Assembly (NCBI GenBank): GCA_029259595.1
Contig: JAJDEW010000007.1
Span: 31,004 to 95,003 of the forward strand
Direction: 5' to 3'
DNA length: 64,000 nucleotides
Origin: Planctomycetota bacterium
GTDB lineage: Bacteria > Planctomycetota > UBA1135 > GCA-002686595
Position numbers and translations under genes: made by a program. The first letter of the stretch is position 1, and the number at the start of each line of letters is the position of its first letter. Positions 52,332 to 61,904 of this stretch are shown piece after piece. Under the pieces are notes generated by a model that saw nothing but the letters and a program-made list of their open reading frames with translations, was not told the origin of the DNA and did not search any database.

Positions 52332-53137
52332 AGCGTGATACGGTTCCCGGCGTCGGCGCGCACGTCGTCGGGATCGCGCAGCTGGGCGAGCGAGCCGGCC
52401 CGAACGCGGATCACGAGGTTCTTGTCCGGAGCGCGGGACGACGCGTTGGTCGAGACCCAGTTGTTCCAGTCGATCTCTTGCGTGCCCAGCCCGCTGCCGA
52501 CGAACGAGGTCAACGGGTTGTTGTTGGCCTTCAAGCGTAGCGCGACGGTGACGAACTCACCGGGGCGCAGGCCTGCGATGTTCTTCGCGTGGCGGGCGAT
52601 CGTCTCCAGCGCGGCGTGCTCGACCAGGTCGATCGCCTCGGGGTCCAGTTCGAAGGGGCGAGCGGCCTGGCCGGCCAGCGAGCTCAGAACGGTCGTCCCG
52701 CGCGCGGCGAGCCCTGCAGGTCCGCTGGACGTCGTCTCGCCGCGGCGTACCTCGCGCTCGATCTGGCTCCACTCGTCGTCGGCCGCACGCGGCTGGTCGG
52801 GATCGGCCGTCCGCTCGGGGACCGCGATGGCCGGCACCGTGACGTCGAGGGAGTAGAAGGCTCCGCCGCCGGGAACATAGAACCCGCGCGCATGCCCGAC
52901 GTTGGAGCCGGACGAGCCGGTCACGCGGAAGAAGCCGGTCGTGACCTGGACGCGCGCGTTCGTGTCGGAGTCGTCCGGGGAGAGCACGGCGTCGATGCCG
53001 CGGACGAGCAGGCGGCGCAGCACCTCGATGTCCTCGGCGACCTCGACGATGGTCTCGTCGCGCGGTACGGGGTCGAGCAGCCCCGGATCTTGGGGCAGCG
53101 GGCCGAGGAGGGAGAGCAGGATCAAGTTCGAGAGCAT
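52325..53137 (-). CDS. Exported protein, third gene of an ECF sigma operon
   Basis: A 270-residue protein with an N-terminal hydrophobic stretch (MLSNLILLSLLGPLPQ) behind GGAAG, probably a short signal peptide. The rest includes VTTGFFRVTGSSGSNVGHARGFYVP (about residues 65-89), alternating strands and a helical middle (EAIDLVEHAALETIARHA). No family is recognised. The start is 10 bases after the anti-sigma gene's stop. It is likely an effector or co-sensor of that regulatory unit. Confidence 0.65.
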   Translation of the reverse strand: MLSNLILLSLLGPLPQDPGLLDPVPRDETIVEVAEDIEVLRRLLVRGIDAVLSPDDSDTNARVQVTTGFFRVTGSSGSNVGHARGFYVPGGGAFYSLDVTVPAIAVPERTADPDQPRAADDEWSQIEREVRRGETTSSGPAGLAARGTTVLSSLAGQAARPFELDPEAIDLVEHAALETIARHAKNIAGLRPGEFVTVALRLKANNNPLTSFVGSGLGTQEIDWNNWVSTNASSRAPDKNLVIRVRAGSLAQLRDPDDVRADAGNRITLY

Positions 53138-53147
53138 GGGAGCTTCC

Positions 53148-53930
53148 TTATTGTTGAGGGAGGAGCGCCACGGCGGAGGCGATGTCGAAGATCGCCCGTC
53201 GCGTGCCGTCGTTCTCCCGGTCTTGTGCCTGGGACACCGCGGCGAGCTCGGCTCCGAGCAAGCGGCGTTCGGTTCGCGCGGTCTCGAGGGCGCGGTCGGT
53301 GCGCGCGCGTCCGTCGTCGAGGTCGCGCCGCAGACGCTCGTCGGTCAGGCGCAGCGCCTCGACTTCGGCTGCGAGCGTCGCGAAGCGCGGCGCGAGCTCC
53401 TCCAGCAAGGCCTGGCGCTCGGCGGCCTCGTCGGCGCCGCGGTCGGAACCCGGCAGCCCGAAGGCGAGCGTGATCCGACCGTCGCCTGCTTCCAGCTCGA
53501 CCCCGCCCAGGAGGCCGACGACGAAGAGCGCCGCGGCGGCTGCGACAAGGACGCCCGCGACCCGTCGCTTCGGACGGGTGGGCGTGTCGTGGTCGGCACG
53601 GGGCTGCACGCGGAGTGCCCGGAGAGTGGCGCCTTCGACGCCCGCGTCTTCCGCGTGCTCGTCCGTCTCCAGCGCGAGCGACGCCCGCGCCTGCTCGACG
53701 AGGGCGCGCGGATCTTCGGCGCCTTCCAATCCGTCGGGCAGGGTCCAGCGTGCGAGTTCGTCCTTCGCTTCGCTCTGCGCCGCTTGCGCCAGCCGACAGG
53801 CCGGGCAGCCCGCGAGATGGGCCCCGAGCGCCGTCTCGCGCGCGGGTGCAAGGGGCTCGTAGAGCCGCGCCGCGAGCTCGGAACGGAACGCCTCGCAGGT
53901 CGTCGGGTCGTCTTCGGGTCGGTCGTTCAT
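53148..53930 (-). CDS. Anti-sigma factor with zinc-finger (zf-HC2-like) domain
   Basis: A 260-residue membrane protein. The cytoplasmic N-terminus carries the H-x3-C-x2-C motif (His38, Cys42, Cys45 in HLAGCPAC), the anti-sigma zinc domain. A TM helix lies near residues 122-142 (VAGVLVAAAAALFVVGLLGG). The extracytoplasmic part is a helical coiled coil (EALRLTDERLRRDLDDGRAR). It should hold the adjacent ECF sigma factor inactive and release it on an envelope signal. ATG 53930 overlaps the sigma stop by ATGA. The coordinates assume this start; the longer open frame runs antisense-like through the sigma gene. Confidence 0.85.
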   Translation of the reverse strand: MNDRPEDDPTTCEAFRSELAARLYEPLAPARETALGAHLAGCPACRLAQAAQSEAKDELARWTLPDGLEGAEDPRALVEQARASLALETDEHAEDAGVEGATLRALRVQPRADHDTPTRPKRRVAGVLVAAAAALFVVGLLGGVELEAGDGRITLAFGLPGSDRGADEAAERQALLEELAPRFATLAAEVEALRLTDERLRRDLDDGRARTDRALETARTERRLLGAELAAVSQAQDRENDGTRRAIFDIASAVALLPQQ

Positions 53931-54580
53931 GGTTGCAGATCCAGCAGGCGTTCGCGCAGGCGTTCGAGGCCCCGCGCGAGACGCGACTTCACCGTCGTTT
54001 CGGGCGCACCGAGGATCTCGGCGATGGCTGGGAACGACAGGTCGTGATAGTGGCGGAGGACGACGACCTCGCGTTCGCGCGCGGGCAGGGCGAGGACCTG
54101 CCGCGCGATCGAACGCGCGGTCTCGGGAGCACCGTCCGGGCAAGGCTCCAGCCGCTCTTCGATCCCGGCCGGGCTCTGCAGGGCGGCATCGGTCGCGAGC
54201 AAGGGCTCGTCGCGCCGACCGCGCTGCACGTCGCGGCAGAGATTGACGACGATCCGGTGCAGCCAGGTCGAAAAGCGCGCGCGCCCTTCGAAGGACGCGA
54301 TCGAACGGAGCAGGCGTTGGAGGGTCATCTGTCGGACGTCGCGGGCGGTTTCCCGATCTCCGGTCAGGCGGTAGGCGAGCCGCACGATCGCGTCCTGCCA
54401 GCGCCCGACGAGCTCGACGAGCGCCTGCTCGTCCCCGTCGGCGGCGCGAGCGGCGAGCGCTTCGTCGCTCGGGGTCGCGGTCTGGGGTGTGGGTCGGGCT
54501 GCGCGTCGCACGGCCCCTTCCGACGGTCCGCCCGGTCGAATCGACGAGACCTTCCATGGATTCTTCGGGGCGGCTCCCAC
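53927..54580 (-). CDS. ECF sigma factor (RpoE-like)
   Basis: A 217-residue ECF sigma factor. Region 2: EALAARAADGDEQALVEL, then LAYRLTGDRETARDVRQMTL and RFSTWLHRIVVNLCRD (about 38-115). Region 4: LPAREREVVVLRHYHDLSFP followed by EILGAPETTVKSRLARGLERL (about 160-212). The N-terminal 35 residues are a disordered-looking extension, so a later start is possible. It forms an operon with its anti-sigma factor and an exported protein. Such units usually also regulate themselves; no promoter is identified. Confidence 0.9.
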   Translation of the reverse strand: MGAAPKNPWKVSSIRPGGPSEGAVRRAARPTPQTATPSDEALAARAADGDEQALVELVGRWQDAIVRLAYRLTGDRETARDVRQMTLQRLLRSIASFEGRARFSTWLHRIVVNLCRDVQRGRRDEPLLATDAALQSPAGIEERLEPCPDGAPETARSIARQVLALPAREREVVVLRHYHDLSFPAIAEILGAPETTVKSRLARGLERLRERLLDLQP

Positions 54581-54672
54581 GCAGCGCTCTACGGGGACGG
54601 TCGCCGCGCGTGGGCCTCGGGTCGGATTCCGCCCGGCAAGACTCCCCCTGGGGCTGCGCCTATAGTGAAGCC

Positions 54673-57600
54673 GTGCCCCTCCTCCCCGTTCGACTGCGGC
54701 CCTGGCGATGCCGCGCCGGGGCGTCCACGCTGCGGAGCGTGCTCCTTTGCGGAGCGCTCCTGGCAGGGCTCCTCGTCGCGCTGGTCCTGAGCCTCGCCCG
54801 GAGCACGCCTGCGGTGGAATCCGCGCGTCCGGACCCCCGCGACGCGGTGAACTCTGCCCGGGCCGCGGCGGTGGCGCCCGGGCCAGGGCGTGTGGAACAG
54901 GTCGAGCTCGTGGGGTCGGCGGCCTGGGACCTCGCCGACGTCGACGTCGCGCCCGGCGTGCGTCTGGCCGGCGACGGGCGGCTCGAGGGGTTCGTGGTCG
55001 AGCGGGGGAGCGGCGCGCCGGTCGCGGACGTGCGGCTCGACCTGCTTCCGATCACGCCCAGCGCCACGGACTTCCTGGGGCGCATCCTGCGGCTCGCGCG
55101 AACGAGCGAGCGCATGGACGAGCGCGCGCGACCGGTGGCCGTGACGCACAGCGGCGCCGACGGGCGCTTCGCCTTCGTGGGGGTGCGACGAGGCACATAC
55201 TTCCTCGACGCGCGCGGAACCCGACACGTGCCGGACAACCTGGTCCAGGCGCGCGTCGCCCCGTCCGGTGACGGCGGTCCGCTCACGTGCTACGTCCGCC
55301 CCGGCGGCCGCGTCCTCGGGCGCGTCCTGCGCTCCGACGGGCGCCCGGCCGGCGGGGCCGACGTCAGCCTCTTCCACGGTCCCGGTGTCATCGTCCAGGC
55401 CTTCCGCGAGGGCGAGCTGCGACAGCTCGACGCACGCTGCGATCGCGAGGGGCGCTTCGTCTTCGCGGGCGTGACTCCGGGCGAAGGCTACGAGCTGCAC
55501 GCGGTTGGCGACGGCTTCTGCGTGACGCACCTCCCGCTGCCGGCGATCGTCGCGGGCCAGGATCTCGAGGTCGAGCTCACGGGGCGCGCGGCGCTGACGC
55601 TCGCAGGGCGCGTGCTCGCGTCCGCGACGACGGACGCCGACGAAGGGGCCGAACTCCGGCCGCTCGCCGGGGCCGAGGTCGCCGTCGTCCCCCAAGGGCT
55701 GCGCGACCTGCAATTCGTCGAGAGCATCTTCGAAGACACGCTCGGCGTCACCGACGACGAGGGGCGCTACGTCCTCTTCAACGTGCCACCAGGCGAATTC
55801 GAGCTGGTCGCGCGCGCCCCGGGCTTCGTGGCGGGAGCATCGCCGCGGCTGACGTTCCCCGCGGGTGCCGGGCGCGTGCGCGCGCCCGACCTCGTGCTCG
55901 CCGGCGGTCCGCGCTTGACCGGACGCGTCGTGGACTCCGCGGGGCAGCCGCTTTCCGGCGTGCAGGTGCGCTGGTTCCTGGCGTCGATGCCGAACCCGCT
56001 GAGCTTCGAATTCTCGTTCGCGTCGCTCTTGCAGCAGGCCGTCGGCAGCTTCCGCTTCCCGACGACCGACGCGGACGGGCGCTTTGCTGCGGGGCCCTTC
56101 CCCGGCGAGCCGCCCTGGGACGTCTACTTCGGTCGCGCGGGCTACGCCTACCACCGCGAGCGTTGGGATCCCGCGGAGACCGACGAGCTCGAAGTCGTGC
56201 TGCACGCGGGCGGCGCGCTCGAGGGCATCGTGATGGACGCCAAGCGCGCGCGTCCGATCGAGCGCTTCTCCGTGGCGGGGTTGGACCAGATCGGGCGTCC
56301 GTTCGACGAGCCGAGTTCGTTCAACCCGTTCTCGGGGGCGCTGCTGTTCGAAGAGGAGAGCGGGCGCTTCCGGATCGAGGGCCTGCGGGCCGGAGCATGC
56401 ACACCGACGGTCGCGGCGCCGGGCTTTCACACCTTGCCGCTCGCCCCGCTCGAGATCCGCGAAGGCGAGACCACGCGCGGCGTCATCGTTCGGCTCGTAC
56501 CGGGCGGCAGCGTGCGCGGCCGCGTGATTGACAGCCAAGGCGATCCGGTCCCGGGTGCGCAGGTGGCGCCGCTGCCCGAAGGCGACTGGAGCATCCAGCG
56601 CACGTTCGCGCGCGTGAACGAACACCTGACGGCCGGGGCCTACACCGAGACGATTCCGGAGGCGGTCACGAATGCCGCCATGAGCTTCGCGACCCGCATG
56701 GGCTTCCTCGGGGAAGGGGCGACGAACACCGCTGCGAACGGGGAATTCGAGCTGCTCGGCATCGAGCCCGGCAGCTTTGCGTTGCTCGCACGCCGGCGCG
56801 GCCATGCGCTGGCGAAGAGTCCGCTCATGACGCTCGTCGAAGGTGGCGAGCTCGAGGGGATCGAGCTGGTGCTCACGCGCGGAGCGACGCTGCACGGGCG
56901 CGTCACCGACCGCTTCGAGCGCCCGATCGCCGGCGCCTACGTCCTGGCGAGCTCACCCTCGGAGTACTCGGGCGATCGCTCGGCCGAAGCCGCCGTCTAC
57001 CAGGGCATCTCGGCCGAGGACGGGACCTACGAGATCCCGAACATGGCCGGCGGCGGCTACTTCGTGGCGGTGACGCGTGGGGATCAGGCCCTCACGCCGA
57101 TGAGCCTGTTCGGGACGCTGCAGTTCGATCTCGTGAACGTCCCGCCCGGGGAGCTCACGCGCTACGACCCGATCGACCGTTCGCTGGGAGGGTGTCGTGT
57201 GTTCGGGACGGTGGCGTCCGCCGGCGAGCCCGTGCGCACGGGCGGTATCGTCGCCTTGACCTTCGAGAGCGAGAACGTGCTGGGCCTCGACGTGAAGGCC
57301 GCGCGCGTGCAGGACGACGGCTCCTACGCCTTCCCCGGGCTCGCGCCGGGCGGCTACGAGTTCTTGTATCAAGCCGGCGGGAATGACGTTCGTCTGGCGG
57401 TCGACGTGCCCGACCTGCCCGAAGCGCGCATCGATCTGGCCCTGCCCGGGGGTGGCGTTGCGGGCCGTGTCCTGGACGATGCGAGCGGCGAGCCGGTCGA
57501 GCACTGTACCGTGACCCTGCGCCGCGACGCCGCGCTGCGCACGGACACGTTTCTCGCGCTGTTCATCTACAACCGCGGTCAGGACGAGCGCGTGTCGACC

Positions 57601-58302
57601 GGCGCGGACGGCAGCTTCGCCTTCCACGGCTACGAGGCGGGCCGCTACACGCTCTGCGCCGAGCCGGAGTACGCGGCCGACACGCGGCAGAGCGTCACCA
57701 TCGAACCCGATCGCACGACCTCCGAAGTCGAAATCCGGATCGCCTCGCCGCGGCGCCTCGAAGGACGCCTGATCGACGCCGAGGGGCGAGCGGTCGAGGG
57801 CGGCGAGCCCGTGCTGTACGGCGCCGGCGGAGCGGTGCCGCTGGTCTTCGCCGAGCGCTCCGGGCCCGACGGCACTTTCGTCTTCGAGGCGGTCGCCCCC
57901 GGCTCCTACGACCTCGTCGCCACGGCCGAAGGCAGCGCCGAGGGTCGGCTCGAAGGCCTGAACCTGGAGTCCGACGACTGGACGGTCGAGCTAGCCCTCC
58001 CGACGGGCGCAGCACTGACGGTGATCGTGGTCGCTCCCTCCGGTCGTCCGGTACCCGGCGCCGTCGCACAGCTCTTCACGCCGGCGGGTCGCCCCGTGAA
58101 CGGCGGCGCCTCGAACTCGTCGGCCGATGTCGTCTCCTGGTTCTCCGGCAATTCGGGCAGCGACGCCGACGGCCGTCTCGCGCTCGGCCGCTTCGCCCCA
58201 GGCACCTACGAGCTCGAGGTTCGCCGCGGTGCGAGCCGCGTGACGGTGCCGGGCGTCACGGTGAGCGAACGCCCGACCGAGGTGACGGTCGAGCTCGAGT
58301 GA
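54673..58302 (+). CDS. Giant carboxypeptidase-regulatory-like repeat protein
   Basis: A 1209-residue protein from the GTG at 54673, giving a positively charged N-terminus and one TM helix (about 24-44, LLCGALLAGLLVALVLSLA). The rest is about ten CarboxypepD_reg/Cna-B-like Ig units with the pattern G-x-V-x-D-x-x-G-x-P-(V/L)-x-G-A-x-V and Y-x-(V/F)-x-(G/N)-(V/L)-x-P-G-x-(Y/F). Examples are GRVVDSAGQPLSGVQVRWF and GRVIDSQGDPVPGAQV. It probably projects from the membrane as a long rod. No enzymatic domain is visible. It is divergent from the ECF sigma operon, so it may belong to that regulon. Confidence 0.8.
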   Translation: MPLLPVRLRPWRCRAGASTLRSVLLCGALLAGLLVALVLSLARSTPAVESARPDPRDAVNSARAAAVAPGPGRVEQVELVGSAAWDLADVDVAPGVRLAGDGRLEGFVVERGSGAPVADVRLDLLPITPSATDFLGRILRLARTSERMDERARPVAVTHSGADGRFAFVGVRRGTYFLDARGTRHVPDNLVQARVAPSGDGGPLTCYVRPGGRVLGRVLRSDGRPAGGADVSLFHGPGVIVQAFREGELRQLDARCDREGRFVFAGVTPGEGYELHAVGDGFCVTHLPLPAIVAGQDLEVELTGRAALTLAGRVLASATTDADEGAELRPLAGAEVAVVPQGLRDLQFVESIFEDTLGVTDDEGRYVLFNVPPGEFELVARAPGFVAGASPRLTFPAGAGRVRAPDLVLAGGPRLTGRVVDSAGQPLSGVQVRWFLASMPNPLSFEFSFASLLQQAVGSFRFPTTDADGRFAAGPFPGEPPWDVYFGRAGYAYHRERWDPAETDELEVVLHAGGALEGIVMDAKRARPIERFSVAGLDQIGRPFDEPSSFNPFSGALLFEEESGRFRIEGLRAGACTPTVAAPGFHTLPLAPLEIREGETTRGVIVRLVPGGSVRGRVIDSQGDPVPGAQVAPLPEGDWSIQRTFARVNEHLTAGAYTETIPEAVTNAAMSFATRMGFLGEGATNTAANGEFELLGIEPGSFALLARRRGHALAKSPLMTLVEGGELEGIELVLTRGATLHGRVTDRFERPIAGAYVLASSPSEYSGDRSAEAAVYQGISAEDGTYEIPNMAGGGYFVAVTRGDQALTPMSLFGTLQFDLVNVPPGELTRYDPIDRSLGGCRVFGTVASAGEPVRTGGIVALTFESENVLGLDVKAARVQDDGSYAFPGLAPGGYEFLYQAGGNDVRLAVDVPDLPEARIDLALPGGGVAGRVLDDASGEPVEHCTVTLRRDAALRTDTFLALFIYNRGQDERVSTGADGSFAFHGYEAGRYTLCAEPEYAADTRQSVTIEPDRTTSEVEIRIASPRRLEGRLIDAEGRAVEGGEPVLYGAGGAVPLVFAERSGPDGTFVFEAVAPGSYDLVATAEGSAEGRLEGLNLESDDWTVELALPTGAALTVIVVAPSGRPVPGAVAQLFTPAGRPVNGGASNSSADVVSWFSGNSGSDADGRLALGRFAPGTYELEVRRGASRVTVPGVTVSERPTEVTVELE

Positions 58303-58762
58303 CGCCCGATCGGGGTCGATCCGCCTTGGACCCACGGCGTGGCGGGCCGTCCCGAGCCGAGCCAGGCCTGCCGGCGCCGCTGTCGAAAGCTCGGCTCGGA
58401 GGGAACCGGTCGTGCCCCCTCGACGGCCCGACCGCCCCGCTTGCCTGGCGGAAGTTTCCGAGCGGACGCCAGGAGCGTTCGAATTTCCGGGTCCGACCGC
58501 CGCGGCGGGAGCGTACCCCTGCCCTGAAAGTCTCCCCACGGCGGCCAAGGGCGGGTCGTCGCTTCGACCCGGTGCATTCGGAACAATCCCCCAGGTTTTC
58601 TCTCGAACCCTCGTGTTCGGGGCTAGCCTTCGCCATAGGATGTTGCTTCCCATTGAATCCCGGGCCGTTGCGGGCCCTTGCGACCCGGATTTTCCGTGTC
58701 GCTCCGTGGGAGCGTCCCCCAGGCCTCATGTCCCCCGAGGCCACACCGAGAGAGAGAACACC
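58303..58762. other. Intergenic region
   Basis: 460 bp between two plus-strand genes. A frame open into the next gene passes through it, but the translation is Pro/Arg-rich and has no signal peptide until 58763. I see no RNA gene, repeat or clear terminator. Confidence 0.4.
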
Positions 58763-61588
58763 ATGAGAGGCATTCTGCGTGCCGGCCTGGCCGGTTGCGT
58801 GCTCGTATCCACCGCCTGGGCCCAGTCACCGGGCACCCTGATCGGTCAAGCCAAGATCAGCGCCGTCGCGCCGGTCGGCTTCCCGCGCCCCGCACTCGAT
58901 CCGCTCGACCAGTTCGGCCGCGCGGTCGTCGTGGTCGGTGACCTGAACGGCGACGGCATCGAGGATCTCGCGGTCGGCGCCCACGGCGACGACGACGGTG
59001 GCGTCAACGGGGACAACATCGGTGCCGTCTGGATCGTCTTCCTGGACGCCGACGACCACCCGCTGGGTTACCAGAAGATCAGCGCCCTCGAGGGAAACTT
59101 CGGTGGGCTGCTCGAGCGAGAGGACGGCTTCGGGCGAGCCCTCGCGGCCCTCGGCGACGTCGACGGCAATGGCATTCCCGACCTGGCGGTCGGCTCGATT
59201 CGCGACGACGACGGCGGCGTGGACGTCGGAGCGGTCTACATCCTCTTGCTGGAATCCGGCGGAACCGTGGGGAGCTGGTTCAAGCTCGGCGCCAACACCC
59301 CGGGCTTCACCGGCGTCCTGTCCCCGCGCGACGAGTTCGGACGCTCGATCGTTTCCCTGGGCGACCTCGATGGCGACGGAGTCGACGATTGGGCTGTCGG
59401 CGCGCCGAACGACGATCAAGGCGGGGCGGACGAAGGCGCCTTCTACATCCTCTTCCTGAACGCCGATTGGACCGTGAAGTCGTTCCAAAAAATCTGGGAG
59501 GGGGCGAGCGGTTGGCTGGGTCCGGTGCAGGACCATGCTGCGCTCTCCATGTCGCTGGCGACGCTCGGCGACATCGACGGGGACGGCGTGGTCGACCTCG
59601 CGGTCGGCTCGATCGGCGACAACACGGGCGGCTTCCAGTCCGGCGCGGTTTGGATCGTGCGCCTGAATACCGACGGGACCGTCAAGGGCAACCGCAAGAT
59701 TCACCGCCTGACCCCCGGCTTCGATGGGGCCGTGTCGCGTGCGGACGAGTTCGGTTTCGGCGTCGCCGGCCTGGGCGACGTGAACGGGGACGGTGTCCCG
59801 GACGTCGCCGCCGGCGCGATCCTCGACGACGACGGCGGCAACCAGACGACCTCCAACCTCGGAGCGGTCCACGTGATCTTCCTGGAGCCCGACGGTCGCG
59901 TCGTAGGCTCGCAGAAGATCAGCATGACCCAGGGCGGCTTCCTCGGACACATCGACCCGAGCGACTGGTTCGGAAGTGCGGTCGCGAGCTTCGGAGACCG
60001 CAACGGCGACGGCGTGGGCGACCTCCTGGTCGGGGCGCGCTTCGACGACGACGGCGGGGCGAACAAGGGCGCGATCTACCTCTTCCGCCTGGCGGGCGCG
60101 ACCGTCGAGCCCGAGCCGCCGTTGGCGGACTTCGCGGCCGACGTGACGAGCGGCGACGTGCCGTTGAGCGTGACCTTCGCGGATGCCTCGACCGGGACGA
60201 TCACGTCCTGGGCCTGGGACTTCGGCGACGGTGGGAGCTCGACGCAGGCGAGTCCCCAGTACACCTACACCGTGGCGGGGACGTACGACGTCGCGCTGAC
60301 GGTGACGGGCCCCGCGGGCAGCGACATGCTGCTCCGACCGGCCTACATCCTGGCCAACGATCCGCCGCCGCCGCCGCCGGTGGCGGGCTTCGGCTCGGAC
60401 GTGCAGACGGGCGAGGCACCGCTCGCCGTGCAGTTCACCGACTTTTCGACCGGACTCGTCACGAGCTGGTCGTGGAGCTTCGGCGACGGCGGGAGTTCGA
60501 CCGTGCAGCACCCGGCCCACACGTACACGCTGGGAGGGACCTACGACGTGTCGCTCGTCGTCACGGGACCCGGCGGTTCCGACACGCTCACGGAGCCGGG
60601 CTGGATCGTCGTGGACGAGCCGGTGGCTCCGCCGGTGGCGGGCTTCGGTTCGGACGTACAGACGGGCGACGTGCCGTTGACGGTGCAGTTCGCCGATGCT
60701 TCGACGGGGGTCGTCAGCGCCTGGTCGTGGGACTTCGGGGACGGGGGGACGTCGTCGCTCGAGAATCCGTCCTACACGTACACCGTGGCGGGGACCTTCG
60801 ACGTGACGCTGCTCGTCACGGGCGAGGGCGGGAGCGATTCGCTCACGCAGTTCGGCTTCATCGTCGCCAACGATCCACCGCCGCCGGCCCCGGTCGCGGG
60901 CTTCGGTTCGGACGTGCAGTCGGGCGAGATCCCGCTCGACGTCGCCTTCTTCGACAGCTCGACGGGGTCGATCACGGCCTGGGCCTGGGACTTCGGTGAC
61001 GGCGGGATGTCGACCGCGACAGATCCGACCCACACCTACACCGTGGCGGGGACCTACGACGTCACGCTGACGGTGACCGGGCCGGGTGGCTCCGACACGC
61101 TCGTCCAGCCGGGATTCATCACGGCCGACGAGCCGGCGGGGACCGCCGGCATCACGCCCTACGGCTGTGGCGTGAACCCGGATGGCAGTCTCGTCTCGAT
61201 CGCCGGCGTTCCGCGTCCGGGCGTCACGATCCAGGTCGGGCTCGACAATCCGCTCGGGACCCAAGGGCCCGGAACGGCGACGGTCTTCCAGCTCTCCTTC
61301 CTGCCCGATCCGGCCTTCCCCTGCGGCACGTTGCTCCCCAACCAGGGCATGACCGGGCCGGGAGCCTTCGGAGAGTCCTTGCTCGACCGCTCGGAGCAGT
61401 TCATGCGCCTCGGAGGAGATCCGTGGACGACGCCGGGTGTCCCCGTGATCTTCTCGATCGACATCCCGGCCAACCCGGCCCTCATCGGCCAGAAGGTCTA
61501 CGGGCAGGGCATCCTGATCGACACGGCCGCGACCTTCGGGGTGCGGCGGGCGCTCACGAACGGACTCGTCTTCGAAATCCAACCCTGA
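58763..61588 (+). CDS. Secreted FG-GAP and PKD repeat protein
   Basis: A 941-residue protein from ATG 58763 (GAGAGAGA upstream; signal peptide MRGILRAGLAGCVLVSTAWA). Residues about 25-450 hold seven FG-GAP units of the integrin type (DQFGRAVVVVGDLNGDGIED). Four PKD domains start near 453, 540, 626 and 711, each with SWxWDFGDGG-like and HTYTVAGTYDV motifs. Residues about 793-941 form a C-terminal module (YGCGVNPDGSL, DNPLG, ending in ALTNGLVFEIQP), which may be a variant of the NAIDITIGT tail module. The PKD units are still alike at DNA level (GCGGGCTTCGG, TCGGACGT), so recently duplicated. Confidence 0.85.
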   Translation: MRGILRAGLAGCVLVSTAWAQSPGTLIGQAKISAVAPVGFPRPALDPLDQFGRAVVVVGDLNGDGIEDLAVGAHGDDDGGVNGDNIGAVWIVFLDADDHPLGYQKISALEGNFGGLLEREDGFGRALAALGDVDGNGIPDLAVGSIRDDDGGVDVGAVYILLLESGGTVGSWFKLGANTPGFTGVLSPRDEFGRSIVSLGDLDGDGVDDWAVGAPNDDQGGADEGAFYILFLNADWTVKSFQKIWEGASGWLGPVQDHAALSMSLATLGDIDGDGVVDLAVGSIGDNTGGFQSGAVWIVRLNTDGTVKGNRKIHRLTPGFDGAVSRADEFGFGVAGLGDVNGDGVPDVAAGAILDDDGGNQTTSNLGAVHVIFLEPDGRVVGSQKISMTQGGFLGHIDPSDWFGSAVASFGDRNGDGVGDLLVGARFDDDGGANKGAIYLFRLAGATVEPEPPLADFAADVTSGDVPLSVTFADASTGTITSWAWDFGDGGSSTQASPQYTYTVAGTYDVALTVTGPAGSDMLLRPAYILANDPPPPPPVAGFGSDVQTGEAPLAVQFTDFSTGLVTSWSWSFGDGGSSTVQHPAHTYTLGGTYDVSLVVTGPGGSDTLTEPGWIVVDEPVAPPVAGFGSDVQTGDVPLTVQFADASTGVVSAWSWDFGDGGTSSLENPSYTYTVAGTFDVTLLVTGEGGSDSLTQFGFIVANDPPPPAPVAGFGSDVQSGEIPLDVAFFDSSTGSITAWAWDFGDGGMSTATDPTHTYTVAGTYDVTLTVTGPGGSDTLVQPGFITADEPAGTAGITPYGCGVNPDGSLVSIAGVPRPGVTIQVGLDNPLGTQGPGTATVFQLSFLPDPAFPCGTLLPNQGMTGPGAFGESLLDRSEQFMRLGGDPWTTPGVPVIFSIDIPANPALIGQKVYGQGILIDTAATFGVRRALTNGLVFEIQP

Positions 61589-61904
61589 GCCCGGCGGCAG
61601 GGCCGGCGACGCGGCGGGGAGCCCCTGGGGCTCTCCGCCCTGCAGCGCTCGATCCAATTGACGCGCCCGAATCGGCTCGGACGGTGTCTTCCGGGGGGGT
61701 AGACGGGAGATCTGCAAAGTCCGTGAGATCGGATAGACTTCCCGGGGCCCCGGGCCGGCTTGCGGCCGGCCAGGGTGACTTCGTGGCCGCTAGGCGTGTG
61801 CGCCGGCGGTTCGTGGTCCGTTTCGGAACCCTCGGTCGCCGGTTCGCGTCCCAGGGGCTTCGCTGTCTGTCCCTCCCCCCGAACTCTCTCTCCCAGAGCA
61901 AAGC
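61589..61904. other. Intergenic region
   Basis: 316 bp between two plus-strand secreted-protein genes. Only arginine-rich short frames, no hairpin with a T-run and no repeat. The promoter of the next gene is expected here. Confidence 0.35.
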